A stretch of 64,000 nt of DNA from Pelagimonas sp. (GCA_025210345.1 JAOARX010000008.1:62001-126000); one strand, 5' to 3'; shown: positions 1 to 8,116, numbered from the stretch's first letter. Program-made: numbers and translations. The notes: generated by a model not told the origin, from the letters alone.

Positions 1-1
1 G

Positions 2-832
2 GATGCGGATGGGCTGACCACCGCGCAGATGCAGACCATCGCGCGTGAGTTCAACCTGTCCGAAACCATCTTTGTCCAATCCCCAGACAATCCGCAACAT
101 TCCGCCAAGGTCCGCATCTTTTTTCCAACTGCTGAACTCCCCTTTGCGGGCCATCCCACCATTGGCTGCGCCATCCATCTGGCCTTGAAACATGCGCCCG
201 AGGGGCCGTTCGAGACACAGATCACGCTGGAAGAACAAGCAGGGCTGGTGCCGGTGAAGGTGTGGCGCGATCAAAGCAACCTGCAGGCCGAGTTCATCGC
301 CCCCGTGATCCCACATGCCCCGGTTGACGGCAGCGCCGCGCCATCAGAGACCCTGGCCCAGGCCCTTGATATTGAAATGGAAAATATCGGATTTTCCACG
401 CACAAACCTGCAGTCTGGCAAGGTGGTCCGCGGTTTCTCTATGTCCCGGTCGGGTCTCTTGAGGCCCTCAACAGGGCCCGCCCCATCGAACCCTATTGGT
501 CCCGGGTCATGGACATCGGCGCGGTGGATAGCGCCTATCTTTATACGCCGTTTGAGAACGGCTATCGGGCGCGGATGTTCTCACCCACGGCAGGCATCCC
601 GGAAGACCCGGCGACAGGCTCTGCCTCGGCGATCCTCGCCGCGCAACTTCTGGAAAGCGGCGCCTTGGGTGACAAAGACACCCGGATAGACCTGCAACAA
701 GGTGTCGAGATGGGACGCCCTTCGCGCATTGGCCTGAGCTGCGTGGTGAGCGATCAGACACTCACACAGGTGCGTATCTCAGGCAGCGCCATTGCCATCA
801 GCAGCGGACAGATCACGCTGCCCAAACCCTGA
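2..832 (+). CDS. PhzF-family isomerase/epimerase-like protein, 5' end missing
   Basis: The reading frame is open from base 2, so the true start lies left of the window and 276 residues are visible. An ATG at 29 falls inside a conserved stretch (DADGLTTAQMQTIAREFNLS) and is not the start. The segments EFNLSETIFV, PFAGHPTIGCA and EDPATGSASAIL are hallmarks of the PhzF fold, and the Glu in EFNLSET matches the usual catalytic Glu. Family members are cytosolic isomerases acting on small carboxylates, and most have no known substrate. It reads toward the convergent stress-protein gene, with about 70 bp between the two. Confidence 0.9.
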   Translation, partial: DADGLTTAQMQTIAREFNLSETIFVQSPDNPQHSAKVRIFFPTAELPFAGHPTIGCAIHLALKHAPEGPFETQITLEEQAGLVPVKVWRDQSNLQAEFIAPVIPHAPVDGSAAPSETLAQALDIEMENIGFSTHKPAVWQGGPRFLYVPVGSLEALNRARPIEPYWSRVMDIGAVDSAYLYTPFENGYRARMFSPTAGIPEDPATGSASAILAAQLLESGALGDKDTRIDLQQGVEMGRPSRIGLSCVVSDQTLTQVRISGSAIAISSGQITLPKP

Positions 833-902
833 CCGATCCTGGCGGGACGGTGGGCGGGGCGACGTGCGCAGCACAAGCGGCGCTCCCGTCCCCGCCGACA
901 AC

Positions 903-1742
903 TCAATGCGCCATAAAGGCGGTGACATTGGCATTCTCAAGCATGTTCCGGGTCGCCCCCCCCAAAATCGCCTCGCGAAAGCGCGAATGCCCATAGGCCC
1001 CCATAACCACCATATCCGCGTCCAGATCCGCGACATGACGCAACAACACATCCGAGACCCGCGGCAAGGTGCGGGACAAGACATCGATCTCCGCTTTGCA
1101 ACCGTGTCGTGCAAGGAATTGTGACAGCGCGCCGCCGGGATCGGACCGGTTTGGGCCATGTTTTGGCGGGTCGATCACGACAACATGCACGCTGTCAGCC
1201 TCAATCAACATCGGCAGCGCCGCGCGAACCGCCCGCAGCGCCTCTGCACTTTCATTCCAGCCGATCACGATTCGACGGGGCTGCGCGGGCGGGGTGACCT
1301 CATCGGGCACAACGACCACGGGCACCTGCCCTTCAAACAATCCGCCCTCCAGCACGGGCTCCAACTCGACCCCGCGCTTGTCTCCATAGGGTTTGGGCAA
1401 CACGACCAAATCATTGAACCGCGCGCGCGATGCCACATGCCGCCCGATATCCGCCAATTGCGACACCCCATGATCCACCGCCCAGCGGCATTCGAACCCA
1501 GCCATGCGGGCCCTGGCCTTGGCCGCCAGCTCTTCGGCCTCACTGGCGGCACGCGACAGGGTCTCTTGGAGCACCATCGCATTGGCGCCGGCATAGTAAT
1601 ACCCGGTCTGGCTACGATCGACGCCCAGACACAGGATATCAAGGTGCGCGTCGAACCCAGTGGCCAGGGTGGCCGCGTGGTCGATCGTACTTTCCAGCAG
1701 GGTTTCATCGGTGCAAACCGTCAGTACAGATTTATATCCCAT
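903..1742 (-). CDS. Universal stress protein, tandem UspA domains
   Basis: 279 aa, starting at MGYKSVLTVC, 7 bases after an AGGAGA ribosome site; a longer in-frame ATG at 1832 lacks such a site. The length fits two UspA domains. The C-terminal part ends with GAYGHSRFREAILGG, the G-X2-G-X9-G-type nucleotide-binding loop of ATP-binding Usp proteins. The gene diverges from ccoN, and the only clear regulatory site in the shared 197-bp gap is a perfect FNR/FixK box 90 bp upstream. Oxygen-responsive expression is therefore likely, by inference. Usp proteins act in the cytoplasm in stress or low-energy survival. Confidence 0.9.
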   Translation of the reverse strand: MGYKSVLTVCTDETLLESTIDHAATLATGFDAHLDILCLGVDRSQTGYYYAGANAMVLQETLSRAASEAEELAAKARARMAGFECRWAVDHGVSQLADIGRHVASRARFNDLVVLPKPYGDKRGVELEPVLEGGLFEGQVPVVVVPDEVTPPAQPRRIVIGWNESAEALRAVRAALPMLIEADSVHVVVIDPPKHGPNRSDPGGALSQFLARHGCKAEIDVLSRTLPRVSDVLLRHVADLDADMVVMGAYGHSRFREAILGGATRNMLENANVTAFMAH

Positions 1743-1831
1743 CGAATGTCTCCTGATCCGCATTGCAACCATGAATAGCGCGGCGCAGATGGTCGCACTT
1801 TGACCGGGGTCAAGCTCTGGCTCACCTTCCA

Positions 1832-1845
1832 TTGATACAGATCAA
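1832..1845. promoter_or_regulatory. FNR/FixK box between usp and ccoN
   Basis: The site TTGAT-ACAG-ATCAA is a perfect match to the FNR/FnrL/FixK consensus TTGAT-N4-ATCAA. It lies 94 bp before the ccoN start and 89 bp before the divergent usp start. With a class II position near -41.5, ccoN transcription would start near 1880. Control of cbb3 oxidase operons by FnrL/FixK under low oxygen is well established in alphaproteobacteria. Confidence 0.9.
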
Positions 1846-1939
1846 AGTATAAGCGAGGGGGAACACGCATGAACAAGCCAGTCTAAAAACCGCCTGCCCG
1901 GATTCCGAATCGTGCAGGTCAGACGAAGGGACGAAAACA

Positions 1940-3547
1940 ATGAACTATCTCAAGCTCATCGTGCTTGCTGCTGTTGCGATTTTCGCAGCCATTGCAGCAA
2001 ACTATGCACGAGATGTGGCTTACATGGTGCACGCGATCATTATCATGCTGGTATCCGCCGGCATGTTCGTGTGGACCCTGCGCCGCACGGACGAGGAACC
2101 CAAAGTGGCTCCTCAAAACGAATATATGGATGGCGTCATCCGCGCGGGCGTCATCGCAACCGCATTCTGGGGGGTCGTTGGCTTCCTGGCGGGAACATTC
2201 ATCGCGGCCCAGCTGGCATTTCCGGCGCTCAACTTTGATTGGGCCCAGGGCTATGCCAACTTTGGCCGTCTGCGCCCGCTGCACACCTCGGCGGTGATCT
2301 TCGCATTTGGCGGCAACGCTCTGATCGCGACGTCTTTCTACGTGGTCCAGCGCACCTCGGCGGCCCGCCTTTGGGGCGGCAACCTGTCCTGGTTTGTGTT
2401 CTGGGGTTACCAGCTGTTCATCGTGCTGGCGGCAACCGGCTATTTGCTGGGTGGCACACAGTCAAAAGAATACGCTGAACCCGAATGGTACGTCGACATC
2501 TGGCTGACCGTTGTCTGGGTTGCCTATCTGGCGGTTTTTGTTGGCACCATCGTCAAACGTAAAGAACCCCACATCTATGTGGCGAACTGGTTCTTCTTGT
2601 CATTCATTCTGACTGTCGCGATGCTGCACATTTTCAATAACCTGTCGATCCCGGTATCCATTTGGGGTTCCAAATCGGTTCAGGTCTTTTCGGGTGTGCA
2701 GGATGCGATGGTTCAGTGGTGGTACGGCCACAACGCTGTGGGCTTCTTCCTGACCGCGGGCTTCCTGGGCATGATGTACTATTTCATCCCCAAACAGGCC
2801 GAACGTCCGGTGTTCTCATACAAACTGTCGATCATCCACTTCTGGGCGCTGATCTTTCTGTATATCTGGGCTGGTCCGCACCACCTGCACTATACCGCGC
2901 TGCCTGACTGGGCATCGACACTGGGCATGGTGTTCTCGGTTGTGCTGTGGATGCCGTCCTGGGGTGGTATGATCAACGGTCTGATGACCCTGTCGGGGGC
3001 TTGGGACAAGCTGCGCACTGACCCTGTGATCCGCATGATGGTGATCTCGGTTGGTTTCTACGGCATGTCGACGTTTGAAGGTCCGATGATGTCGATCCGC
3101 GCGGTGAACTCGCTGTCGCACTATACGGACTGGACCATTGGTCACGTGCACTCGGGTGCGCTTGGCTGGAACGGCATGATCACCTTCGGTGCCCTGTACT
3201 ACCTCGTTCCCAAACTGTGGAACAAAGAGCGTCTGTACAGCCTGTCGCTGGTATCCTGGCACTTCTGGCTCGCCACCATCGGCATCGTCTTCTACGCTGC
3301 ATCCATGTGGGTGACCGGCATCATGGAAGGCCTGATGTGGCGCGAAGTGGATGCAAACGGCTTCCTTGTGAACTCGTTCGCCGACACCGTTGCCGCGAAA
3401 TTCCCGATGTACGTTGTACGTGCGCTGGGTGGCCTGATGTTCGTCGCTGGCTCTGTGATCATGTGCTACAATCTGTGGATGACCGCCCGTCGCTCTCCGG
3501 CTGTTGAAGCCGATGCGGCTGTCGCTCACGCCACTCCGGCCGAATAA
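1940..3547 (+). CDS. ccoN: cbb3-type cytochrome c oxidase subunit I
   Basis: 535 aa, the usual CcoN size, with many membrane spans. This is the catalytic haem b/haem b3-CuB subunit of the high-affinity terminal oxidase. Visible metal-ligand regions are a His near residue 115 ([10 protein letters not shown]), [11 protein letters not shown] near 260, [11 protein letters not shown] near 311 and [10 protein letters not shown] near 400. It opens the ccoNOQP operon and is followed by ccoO after 14 bp. The ribosome site is weak (GAAGGGA), unlike the strong sites of ccoO, ccoQ and ccoP. Confidence 0.98.
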   Translation: MNYLKLIVLAAVAIFAAIAANYARDVAYMVHAIIIMLVSAGMFVWTLRRTDEEPKVAPQNEYMDGVIRAGVIATAFWGVVGFLAGTFIAAQLAFPALNFDWAQGYANFGRLRPLHTSAVIFAFGGNALIATSFYVVQRTSAARLWGGNLSWFVFWGYQLFIVLAATGYLLGGTQSKEYAEPEWYVDIWLTVVWVAYLAVFVGTIVKRKEPHIYVANWFFLSFILTVAMLHIFNNLSIPVSIWGSKSVQVFSGVQDAMVQWWYGHNAVGFFLTAGFLGMMYYFIPKQAERPVFSYKLSIIHFWALIFLYIWAGPHHLHYTALPDWASTLGMVFSVVLWMPSWGGMINGLMTLSGAWDKLRTDPVIRMMVISVGFYGMSTFEGPMMSIRAVNSLSHYTDWTIGHVHSGALGWNGMITFGALYYLVPKLWNKERLYSLSLVSWHFWLATIGIVFYAASMWVTGIMEGLMWREVDANGFLVNSFADTVAAKFPMYVVRALGGLMFVAGSVIMCYNLWMTARRSPAVEADAAVAHATPAE

Positions 3548-3561
3548 GGAGGACCGGACAT

Positions 3562-4290
3562 ATGGCAATTCTTGATAAACACGCGATCCTTGAGAAAAAC
3601 GTCACGCTGCTGGCTATCTTTGCCTTCCTCGTGGTGACCATCGGGGGTCTGGTGCAGATCGTACCGCTCTTCTACCTCGAAAACACCATCGAGGACGTTG
3701 AAGGCATGCGCCCCTACACGCCGCTGGAACTGGCCGGTCGTGAGGTCTATATCCGCGAGGGCTGCTATGTCTGCCACTCGCAGATGATCCGCCCGATGCG
3801 CGACGAAGTCGAGCGTTACGGCCACTACTCGCTGGCGGCAGAGTCGAAATACGACCACCCGTTCCAGTGGGGTTCCAAGCGTACCGGTCCTGACCTTGCG
3901 CGTTTGGGCGGCCGTTACTCGGACGAGTGGCACATTGACCACCTGCGTGACCCGCAGTCAGTTGTGCCGGAATCGGTCATGCCGAAATATGGCTTCCTCG
4001 AGAACAAGAAGATCGACGGCAAGTACATTGGCGACCTGATGAAGACCAACCGCTTGGTCGGTGTGCCCTATAGCGACGACATGATCGCCAACGCTCAGGC
4101 CGATTTCGCCGCTCAGGCGGACCCGGACAGCGACTATGACGGTCTGCTCGAACGCTATGGCGACAAGGTGCAGGTGCGTAACTTTGATGCGCAGGCTGGT
4201 ATCTCTGAGGCCGACGCCCTCGTGGCTTATCTTCAGATGCTGGGCACCCTGGTTGACTTCTCGACCTTTACCCCCGACGCAAGCCGCTAA
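3562..4290 (+). CDS. ccoO: cbb3-type cytochrome c oxidase subunit II (monohaem)
   Basis: 242 aa with one N-terminal membrane anchor (residues about 12-35) and a single haem c motif CYVCH at about 68-72, followed by [10 protein letters not shown], typical of CcoO/FixO. It passes electrons to the CcoN active site on the periplasmic side. The ribosome site TAAGGAGGACC sits 7 bases before the ATG, just after the ccoN stop. This sequence is also complementary to a loop of the candidate small RNA at about 6598-6608 (see findings). Confidence 0.98.
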   Translation: MAILDKHAILEKNVTLLAIFAFLVVTIGGLVQIVPLFYLENTIEDVEGMRPYTPLELAGREVYIREGCYVCHSQMIRPMRDEVERYGHYSLAAESKYDHPFQWGSKRTGPDLARLGGRYSDEWHIDHLRDPQSVVPESVMPKYGFLENKKIDGKYIGDLMKTNRLVGVPYSDDMIANAQADFAAQADPDSDYDGLLERYGDKVQVRNFDAQAGISEADALVAYLQMLGTLVDFSTFTPDASR

Positions 4291-4302
4291 GGAGGATTGG
4301 AT

Positions 4303-4497
4303 ATGGAAACCTATACCTTCCTTCGTGAAATGGCTGACAGCTGGGCGCTTTTGGCAATGTTCACCATCTTCATGGGGATCATTGTCTGGGCGATCCGCCC
4401 GGGCAGCAACAAGGTCCATGAAGACACAGCCAACATCCCGTTTCGCCACGACGACAGACCTGTGGCGCCCGTTTCGGGCGCCCCCGCCGAAGATTAA
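4303..4497 (+). CDS. ccoQ: cbb3 oxidase small subunit CcoQ
   Basis: 64 aa starting at METYTFLREM after a TAAGGAGG ribosome site that abuts the ccoO stop. A TTG two codons upstream is not needed. There is one membrane helix (about residues 12-32, with the segment ALLAMFTIFMGIIVWAI) and a short hydrophilic tail ending PVSGAPAED. CcoQ is a small accessory subunit that stabilises or modulates the oxidase. Its position between ccoO and ccoP and its size decide the call. Confidence 0.93.
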   Translation: METYTFLREMADSWALLAMFTIFMGIIVWAIRPGSNKVHEDTANIPFRHDDRPVAPVSGAPAED

Positions 4498-4509
4498 GGA
4501 GGCGAGGAC

Positions 4510-5406
4510 ATGAGTGACAAAAAACAAGACGACAATCTCGACTATGAGACAACAGGTCACTCCTGGGATGGCATCCAGGAGTACAACAAACCCCTCCCCC
4601 GTTGGTGGCTGTGGACCTTTTATCTCTGCATCGTCTGGGGCATTGGTTACGTCATCGCCTACCCGGCATGGCCGCTGATCAATGGCGCAACCCCCGGTCT
4701 TCTGGGCTATTCCACCCGCGGTGAAGTGGCACAGGAAATCGCAAGCGTGGACGAAGCCAACAAAGCGATCAACGACAAGCTGGCCTCGGTCGAGCTTGAG
4801 GAAATCGCGGCGGACGCTGACCTGCACAGCTATGCACTGAACGCCGGTGGCGCGGTTTTCCGCACCTGGTGTGCTCAGTGCCACGGCTCGGGCGCGGCGG
4901 GGGCTTCGGGCTATCCGAACCTGCTGGACAACGACTGGCTTTGGGGTGGTACGCTTGAGGACATCCACCTGACCATCACCCACGGCATTCGCAACGAAGA
5001 GGACGAAGACGCGCGTTACTCTGAGATGCCTGCCTTTGGGCGCGATGAGCTGCTCGAAGAGGCAGAGATCACCCAGGTGGTCAACTATGTCATGACCCTT
5101 TCGGGTCTCGACGCCCAGGACCCGGCCGCAGCAGAAGCAGGCGCGGTTGTCTACGAAGACAACTGTTCGTCCTGCCACGCAGAAGATGGCACAGGCGACA
5201 TCTATCAAGGTGCGCCGAACCTGGCCGATGCTCTGTGGCTGTTCAAAGGTGCAGACAACAAGATCGACTACAACGACATCTACGAAACGGTCTACAACGC
5301 CCGTTACGGTGTGATGCCCGCGTGGCAGACCCGTCTGTCTGAATCCGAAATCCGCGCCGTTGCGACCTATGTCCACGGTCTGGGTGGCGGTCAGGCCGCC
5401 GAATAA
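4510..5406 (+). CDS. ccoP: cbb3-type cytochrome c oxidase subunit III (dihaem)
   Basis: 298 aa. The N-terminal cytoplasmic segment contains the family hallmark [17 protein letters not shown] and is followed by one membrane helix. Two periplasmic cytochrome c domains carry CAQCH (about 121-125) and CSSCH (about 220-224). CcoP takes electrons from soluble cytochrome c and feeds CcoO. It is the last gene of ccoNOQP and is followed by an intrinsic terminator. Its ribosome site is AAGGAGGCG. Confidence 0.98.
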   Translation: MSDKKQDDNLDYETTGHSWDGIQEYNKPLPRWWLWTFYLCIVWGIGYVIAYPAWPLINGATPGLLGYSTRGEVAQEIASVDEANKAINDKLASVELEEIAADADLHSYALNAGGAVFRTWCAQCHGSGAAGASGYPNLLDNDWLWGGTLEDIHLTITHGIRNEEDEDARYSEMPAFGRDELLEEAEITQVVNYVMTLSGLDAQDPAAAEAGAVVYEDNCSSCHAEDGTGDIYQGAPNLADALWLFKGADNKIDYNDIYETVYNARYGVMPAWQTRLSESEIRAVATYVHGLGGGQAAE

Positions 5407-5431
5407 GATCCTGGCATCTGAACAAACGAAG

Positions 5432-5463
5432 GCCCCCGCCATTTGGTGGGGGCTTTTCTTTTG
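5432..5463 (+). terminator. Intrinsic terminator of ccoNOQP
   Basis: GCCCCCGCC, loop ATTT, GGTGGGGGC (one G-U pair), then TTTTCTTTT. It starts 25 bp after the ccoP stop codon. Confidence 0.93.
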
Positions 5464-5546
5464 GGCCTCACGGTTTTGTTAACAGTAAGCCTTTGACCTT
5501 CCCCCTGCTGGATCCCCTAGTTTCAATCCGCGAACAGGAGGGACCC

Positions 5547-5969
5547 ATGAAACGCTTTTACCTGCTTGGCGTCTTAGGGGCGCTTGGGCTGGGCTATATG
5601 CTGGCCACGCAATCAACGCCTTCGCAGACACAAGCCCCCCTGACATCCTCGGCACTGGTTTCGATCACGCTGCCTGACACCTTGTCCGAAACGGCGCGGC
5701 TGGGTGAAGCGGCCTTTGCCGCGAAATGTACCGTGTGCCATGGGGAAAACGCCGTGGGCCAAGAGGGGGTTGCACCGCCGCTGATCCACAAGATCTATGA
5801 GCCATCGCATCACGGTGACGGGGCCTTTTATAGGGCGGTGGCCATGGGTGTGCGTGCGCACCATTGGCGATTTGGCGACATGCCCAAAATTGAGGGGCTC
5901 ACCAAAGGTGACGTAGGTGCAATCATCGCCTATATCCGCGAACTTCAGCGCGAAAACGGTATCCTGTAA
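5547..5969 (+). CDS. Exported or anchored small c-type cytochrome
   Basis: 140 aa, starting at MKRFYLLGVLG after CAGGAGGGACCC; the longer frame from 5493 has no ribosome site. Residues about 4-22 form a signal peptide or membrane anchor. One haem motif CTVCH lies near 61-65. A downstream GDMPKIEGLTK supplies the candidate axial Met, as in class I cytochromes. It lies directly behind the oxidase operon and is followed by the cytochrome c'-like gene after 9 bp. The pair may donate electrons or have a stress role; no specific partner can be named from sequence. Confidence 0.85.
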   Translation: MKRFYLLGVLGALGLGYMLATQSTPSQTQAPLTSSALVSITLPDTLSETARLGEAAFAAKCTVCHGENAVGQEGVAPPLIHKIYEPSHHGDGAFYRAVAMGVRAHHWRFGDMPKIEGLTKGDVGAIIAYIRELQRENGIL

Positions 5970-5978
5970 GAGGCCCCC

Positions 5979-6407
5979 ATGACAGTTCAGCAGACCGCAT
6001 TCCTTATTCTTCTTCTCACCGGAACTGCCGCCTTGGCGCATCAGGGTGTGAAAAACGCGGCCGTATTGGCTCGGATGGATGGGATGAAAGCCATGAAGGA
6101 ACACCTTGACGTCATCGGTGAGACCACAAAGGGCAAACGCCCGTTTGACCAAAACGCCATCTCTCGCGCGCTTAAGGGCCTCGATCACGAATCCCACCGT
6201 GCCATCGACCTGTTTCGCGCCCCAGAACAGGACCCAAAATCCGAAAGCCTGCCTGCAATCTGGCAAGACTATGGGGATTTCACAAATCGGTTGCAGAAAC
6301 AGGCAGATCTGGCGCGGGCACGCCCGACCTCACCCGCAGGTCTGCGCCCGTTGTTGGTGGATCTGGGAACGTCGTGCAAATCCTGCCACGATCAATATCG
6401 CAAGTAA
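5979..6407 (+). CDS. Cytochrome c'-family protein
   Basis: 142 aa with a signal peptide (about residues 1-20, ending ALAHQG). The rest is a helical region with a single haem motif, CKSCH, at about 133-137, near the C-terminus. This C-terminal CxxCH on a four-helix protein is the layout of cytochrome c'. The segment GVKNAAVLARMDGMKAMKEH fits the first helices. The family resides in the periplasm and binds NO and other gases. The gene follows the small cytochrome closely and is probably co-transcribed with it. Confidence 0.85.
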   Translation: MTVQQTAFLILLLTGTAALAHQGVKNAAVLARMDGMKAMKEHLDVIGETTKGKRPFDQNAISRALKGLDHESHRAIDLFRAPEQDPKSESLPAIWQDYGDFTNRLQKQADLARARPTSPAGLRPLLVDLGTSCKSCHDQYRK

Positions 6408-6514
6408 TCACCGCAGCAGGCGCATGGAATGGGGAACGGTTGCGCATTGCTCAGGCGATAGGCGCTTTGTAATCCAATCTTACATGCGAAAAATAAAAGG
6501 TGTATCTGAGAATC

Positions 6515-6528
6515 TTGATGCACATCAA
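6515..6528 (+). promoter_or_regulatory. Orphan FNR/FixK box with matching -10 element
   Basis: TTGAT-GCAC-ATCAA matches the consensus perfectly. A GATAGT hexamer at 6551-6556 lies where a class II FNR promoter places its -10 box: the box centre at 6521.5 predicts a start near 6563. The nearest plus-strand protein gene starts 600 bp away, so the promoter most likely serves the hairpin-rich stretch right behind it. Confidence 0.8.
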
Positions 6529-6562
6529 AGAGAATCCCCCCTGCCGCTGAGATAGTCATCTT

Positions 6563-6705
6563 CAGCGGTTGGGGCCCTCCCCCCAACCAAACCAAAGCCG
6601 GGTCCTCCCCCGGTGATCAAAGACACCCCCTCATATGAAGGGGTCTAGGCGCCGGTGTCCTGTCCTGTTCGCGCGTTTCCTGGGGCACCGGCGCGTCTTG
6701 ACTTT
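6563..6705 (+). ncRNA. Candidate FNR-controlled small RNA with anti-Shine-Dalgarno loops
   Basis: The predicted transcript starts near 6563. Hairpin A has arms GGTTGGGG (6567-6574) and CCCCAACC (6581-6588) with loop CCCTCC. Hairpin B has arms CCGGG (6598-6602) and CCCGG (6609-6613) with loop TCCTCC. Hairpin C (6625-6644) is ACCCC-c-TCATATGA-a-GGGGT. Hairpin D pairs GCGCCGGTG (6649-6657) with CACCGGCGC (6686-6694). CCUCC loops imitate the 16S 3' end and are the working part of several alphaproteobacterial riboregulators, such as the CcsR/cuckoo RNAs of Rhodobacter. Ends are uncertain: hairpin D is followed only by a weak ACTTTTCTC tract. Existence as an RNA is inference. Confidence 0.6.
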
Positions 6706-6738
6706 TCTCGCTTTGACAGTTGGAGCTTGGTGGTCTTG

Positions 6739-6918
6739 CTAGCACGGGCGCATGTTGCTTTGCCCCTTCAACCCACGTCGCAGGCCCTGCATAAACTGAG
6801 GAACCGCGCGCTTGCGTGCCTGGTGATCGCGCTCACTTTTTAGCGGCCTATGGTGACGCAACGCGCCAACGCCGTGATGGGCCAACAGCGGTGCCTGGTA
6901 CACGACGGGATCCATCAT
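6739..6918 (-). CDS. Micro-ORF 2, unknown, overlaps micro-ORF 1
   Basis: 59 aa beginning MMDPVVYQAPLL and ending SNMRPC; basic, with many His and Arg residues and no membrane segment. Its ATG shares four bases (ATGA) with the stop of micro-ORF 1, the classic arrangement for coupled translation. No family is recognised. It could equally be chance, or the rear half of a decayed gene split by a frameshift. Confidence 0.25.
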   Translation of the reverse strand: MMDPVVYQAPLLAHHGVGALRHHRPLKSERDHQARKRAVPQFMQGLRRGLKGQSNMRPC

Positions 6919-7037
6919 GACCCGTTCCTTTTTGCACTCAGGCGCACAAAATCCGACCCGTGGACCCGGGGGGTCCGCAGCCGTGTTTCATGGGTCCCGG
7001 TCGCGGTAAAAAGTGTCTTTGCCCAAATAGTCAACAT
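6915..7037 (-). CDS. Micro-ORF 1, unknown
   Basis: 40 aa (MLTIWAKTLF start, SAKRNGS end) behind a strong AGGAGGG ribosome site, 4 bases before the ATG. That ribosome site is the main reason to list it. It reads away from the LysR gene, whose start is 94 bp away, so the two could form a divergent pair. No family is recognised. Confidence 0.3.
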   Translation of the reverse strand: MLTIWAKTLFTATGTHETRLRTPRVHGSDFVRLSAKRNGS

Positions 7038-7130
7038 GTTGCCCTCCTACGGCTGAGATGGGTCATTCTTGACAGGACATACATTCGCATGCGACTCAGG
7101 AAATCCTTAGGTATGTTAGGTAGGCTTACA

Positions 7131-8024
7131 ATGGATTGGCATGAATTCCCCCCGCTTACAGCGCTGCGCGCCTTTCATGCCTATGCAAACAAGGGGTCTG
7201 TTGAAAAGGCCGGGCAGGCGCTGAGTGTTAGCCACGCTGCCATTAGTCAGCAGATTCGGACGCTGGAAAGCCACTTGAACATCCCTCTCTTGGATCGCAC
7301 AAGCCGGCCCATGCGCATGACCGACGCCGGCGAAGCCCTCTCCAAGAGCCTGACAATGGGGTTTGGCGAAATCGCCCGATGTATCGAAACCCTGACCGAC
7401 CAGGGCTCTGAACGGCCCATCCAAATCTCGGTGACGCCGTCCTTTGCCAGTTCCTGGTTGATGCCGCGCCTGCCAAGCTGGCGGGAAAAACACCCTGACA
7501 TCAGCCTCATGATTGATCCCTCGCCACGCATACACAAGCTTGAGCCGGGCGGAATCGACATTGCCATTCGGTATGGAAACGGCGATTGGCCGGGGCTAGA
7601 GGCCGAACCTCTGATCGCCTCGCCCATCGTGGTGGTCGCTGCGCCCTCCCTGGTCGGAAACCGAACATTCGAGACCCCGGAAGACCTGCGACATCTGCAT
7701 TGGCTGCAAGAACTCGGAACCAGCGAAACCACGACATGGCTTGCCCAATCGGGGATTACAGAAGGACCCAGCGCGGGACTTACCAATCTTCCCGGGCACC
7801 TCATGTTAGAGGCCGCAAGACAGGGGCAAGGCATTGCAATTGCGGCAAAACTTTTCGTCGAACAGGATTTGAAGGCCGGGCGATTAAGGGTATTGTTCGA
7901 ACACGATCTTGGCAAATCATATCATATCGTAACACGCCCCGGCCCGCTGCGGCCCGCGGTGAAATCGCTGTGTCATTGGCTGCGCCGACAGGTAAAATCC
8001 GACCCCCTCGGGTTCAAAAGTTGA
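7131..8024 (+). CDS. LysR-type transcriptional regulator, GcvA-like
   Basis: 297 aa starting at MDWHEFPPLTAL; in-frame ATGs upstream (from 6960) give an unconserved leader. The N-terminal winged helix-turn-helix covers about residues 8-66, with ALSVSHAAISQQIRTLE as recognition region. It is followed by a periplasmic-binding-like effector domain. The overall pattern (LPPLTALRAF-type start, RTSRPMRMTDAGE) resembles GcvA/AmpR-type LysR proteins. The target is unknown. It is flanked by the candidate RNA and ccoG, and ccoG has its own FNR-like site. Confidence 0.9.
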   Translation: MDWHEFPPLTALRAFHAYANKGSVEKAGQALSVSHAAISQQIRTLESHLNIPLLDRTSRPMRMTDAGEALSKSLTMGFGEIARCIETLTDQGSERPIQISVTPSFASSWLMPRLPSWREKHPDISLMIDPSPRIHKLEPGGIDIAIRYGNGDWPGLEAEPLIASPIVVVAAPSLVGNRTFETPEDLRHLHWLQELGTSETTTWLAQSGITEGPSAGLTNLPGHLMLEAARQGQGIAIAAKLFVEQDLKAGRLRVLFEHDLGKSYHIVTRPGPLRPAVKSLCHWLRRQVKSDPLGFKS

Positions 8025-8040
8025 ATCTGTGACTAAATAT

Positions 8041-8054
8041 TTGATGCAGGTCAA
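8041..8054 (+). promoter_or_regulatory. FNR/FixK-like box before ccoG
   Basis: TTGAT-GCAG-GTCAA differs from the consensus at one position. It lies 63 bp before the GTG start of ccoG and 17 bp after the LysR stop, and would drive ccoGHIS under low oxygen. Confidence 0.75.
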
Positions 8055-8116
8055 AGTGGCGTTCACCAGCGCCTGAGAAAAGACTGCCAGTCAAGTCCTT
8101 AACGGAGCGATTCCCC

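Larger units (their letters stand above)
6408..7130. other. 723-bp stretch without an obvious conserved protein gene
   Basis: Between the cytochrome c' gene and the LysR gene there is no recognisable protein family on either strand. The stretch does hold a perfect FNR/FixK box (6515-6528), a -10-like GATAGT at 6551-6556, four strong hairpins (6567-6694), and two overlapping minus-strand micro-ORFs (6739-7037). These are listed separately. Confidence 0.8.

Noticed and set aside
3958-5442. A 494-codon minus-strand frame opposite ccoO-ccoP
   Set aside because: Shadow of GC-rich coding sequence; haem motifs and operon structure lie on the plus strand.
6649-6705. Hairpin D as a classic intrinsic terminator of the candidate RNA
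   Set aside because: The stem is strong, but the following bases only reach ACTTTTCTC some 7 bases later, so the RNA's 3' end is left open.
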